This document shows positions 33,504 to 34,022 of a stretch of DNA of 34,022 nucleotides, piece by piece. The position numbers and the translations under genes are program-made. Source of the stretch: Bacteroidota bacterium. GTDB lineage: Bacteria; Bacteroidota; Bacteroidia; Chitinophagales; Saprospiraceae. The notes under the pieces are model-generated. The model made no database searches and had not been told where the DNA came from. It saw only the letters and a list, made by a program, of their open reading frames with translations. The stretch spans positions 1 through 34,022 of the forward strand of contig JANSWP010000078.1 of the NCBI GenBank assembly GCA_024743405.1. Direction: 5' to 3'. The number at the start of each line of letters is the position of its first letter. Position 1 is the first letter of the stretch.

Positions 33504-33699
33504 GTAACGCCTAAAGAATAACTCCGAAATTTGCCGATGTATTTTTTGAACTTTTGCGGCGTTAAAAATACTCGCAGATGCCCTGCATTCTGCGCTGGCT
33601 TGTGCCAGAAGGTACAAAGGCGAACGCAATAAGTTTTTTGTCTTGCTAAAATCCAAAATCTACTATTTCAAATTGGCGGACTTATTTTTTAGCCGTTAC
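33504..33699 (+). mobile_element. Intact 196-bp MITE-like element, copy C
   Basis: The left end is GTAACGCCTAAAGAATAA and the right end, read inward, GTAACGGCTAAAAAATAA, continuing as imperfect inverted repeats for about 30 bp (AxTCCG follows in both). TTA flanks at 33501-33503 and 33700-33702 form a 3-bp target duplication. The internal sequence has CTGGC-TTGT-GCCAG and a block around GAAGGTACAAAGGCGAACGC shared with copies A and B. There is no reading frame of note. It lies 9 bp from the stop of priA. Confidence 0.85.
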
Positions 33700-33708
33700 T
33701 TAAACTGA

Positions 33709-34022
33709 CTACATCGGATCTACATCCACATTTACTCTAACGCCAGAAAAACCTTTTGTTTGGTGCATTTCTCGATTTGCTTCCCAAATAGTTTCTTTTG
33801 CCAAATTCATGATATCTGTTTTTCGTTCCATTTTTATTAGAATGTCCAATAAATATTGATTTCGAACTCGACTTACATAAGGAATTGCAGGACCGATGAC
33901 ACGACTACCTAGTTTCCCTTTCAAAACCCTAGTGAAAATTTGAGTTCCTTCGTTGAGTGTTTTAGGCATTTTATGCTTTAATGTGATTTTAATCAACCGC
34001 ATGAATGGTGGATAATGAAAAG
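33709..34022 (-). CDS. priA: Primosomal protein N' (PriA helicase), C-terminal part, cut by the window edge
   Basis: The reading frame continues to the right window edge; codons upstream of the first visible Met read FHYPPF, giving the PriA signature YPPF-x-RLIKITLKHK. The remainder matches the PriA C-terminal domain: KLGSRVIGPAIPYVSRVRNQYLLDILIKMER and the ending F-x-x-VRVNVDVDPM. PriA restarts replication at stalled forks and D-loops. About 105 residues are seen of a protein usually near 800 aa, and the helicase motifs and zinc site are outside the window. A MITE sits 9 bp after its stop codon. Confidence 0.93.
   Translation of the reverse strand, partial: FHYPPFMRLIKITLKHKMPKTLNEGTQIFTRVLKGKLGSRVIGPAIPYVSRVRNQYLLDILIKMERKTDIMNLAKETIWEANREMHQTKGFSGVRVNVDVDPM

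Overview
The window is about 34 kb of AT-rich chromosome from a member of the Bacteroidota. The assignment rests on family content: two proteins with type IX secretion (T9SS) C-terminal sorting domains, a TlpA-like thioredoxin with a DUF4369-type N-terminus, a DUF3667 zinc-ribbon membrane protein, and a TPR/PD40/CRD/OmpA protein of PorE architecture. The order within the phylum (Saprospirales- or Cytophagales-like) is a guess. No rRNA, tRNA, CRISPR array, phage gene or transposase was found.

Layout. 1-6.7 kb: a dispersed repeat, yaaA, a GNAT/ABM pair, a secreted serine hydrolase, a tiny membrane protein, NADP-type glutamate dehydrogenase with a strong terminator, and a lipoprotein. 6.8-13.8 kb: a minus-strand series of a DoxX-like membrane protein, gatB, DUF3667, TlpA-like thioredoxin and an amino-acid permease. 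14.2-20.1 kb: two T9SS cargo proteins flanking a methyltransferase, a coiled-coil protein and a short SNase-like nuclease. 20.3-21.5 kb: RNase D. 21.8-26.4 kb: a signalling locus (see below). 26.5-30 kb: a PorE-like OmpA protein and a TPR protein. 30.6-34 kb: a radical SAM/SPASM enzyme, a VOC protein without an ATG start, a DUF2461 protein, a small winged-helix protein, and the C-terminal end of priA cut by the window edge.

The most interesting functional unit is 21852-26398. A soluble PAS histidine kinase keeps the residues that in FixL bind and gate haem (H72, R78, R92). It is followed 22 bp later by a response regulator fused to a CRP/FNR-type DNA-binding module, so FixJ and FixK functions sit in one chain. 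Divergent from them is a CBS-domain gene followed by a gene fusing a cysteine-less thioredoxin-like domain to two UspA domains. Upstream of the CBS gene, and again upstream of a 79-aa membrane protein gene, lie two TGA-N6-TCA sites. In both cases the two centres are exactly 22 bp apart and the pair ends about 70 bp before the start codon. The recognition helix of the regulator (KESVIR) fits a TGA half-site. This looks like a compact redox- or oxygen-controlled regulon, analogous in content (haem sensor, CBS and Usp proteins) to the mycobacterial Dos response. Oxygen sensing and the regulator-site link are inferred.

The second notable theme is non-autonomous transposable elements. A 196-197 bp family with about 30-bp imperfect terminal inverted repeats and TTA target duplications is present at 33504-33699 and 28663-29020, with a diverged copy at 92-272. 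The middle copy carries a nested 158-bp relative with its own TAA duplication, and sits directly at the stop codon of a TPR gene, separating it from its likely terminator.
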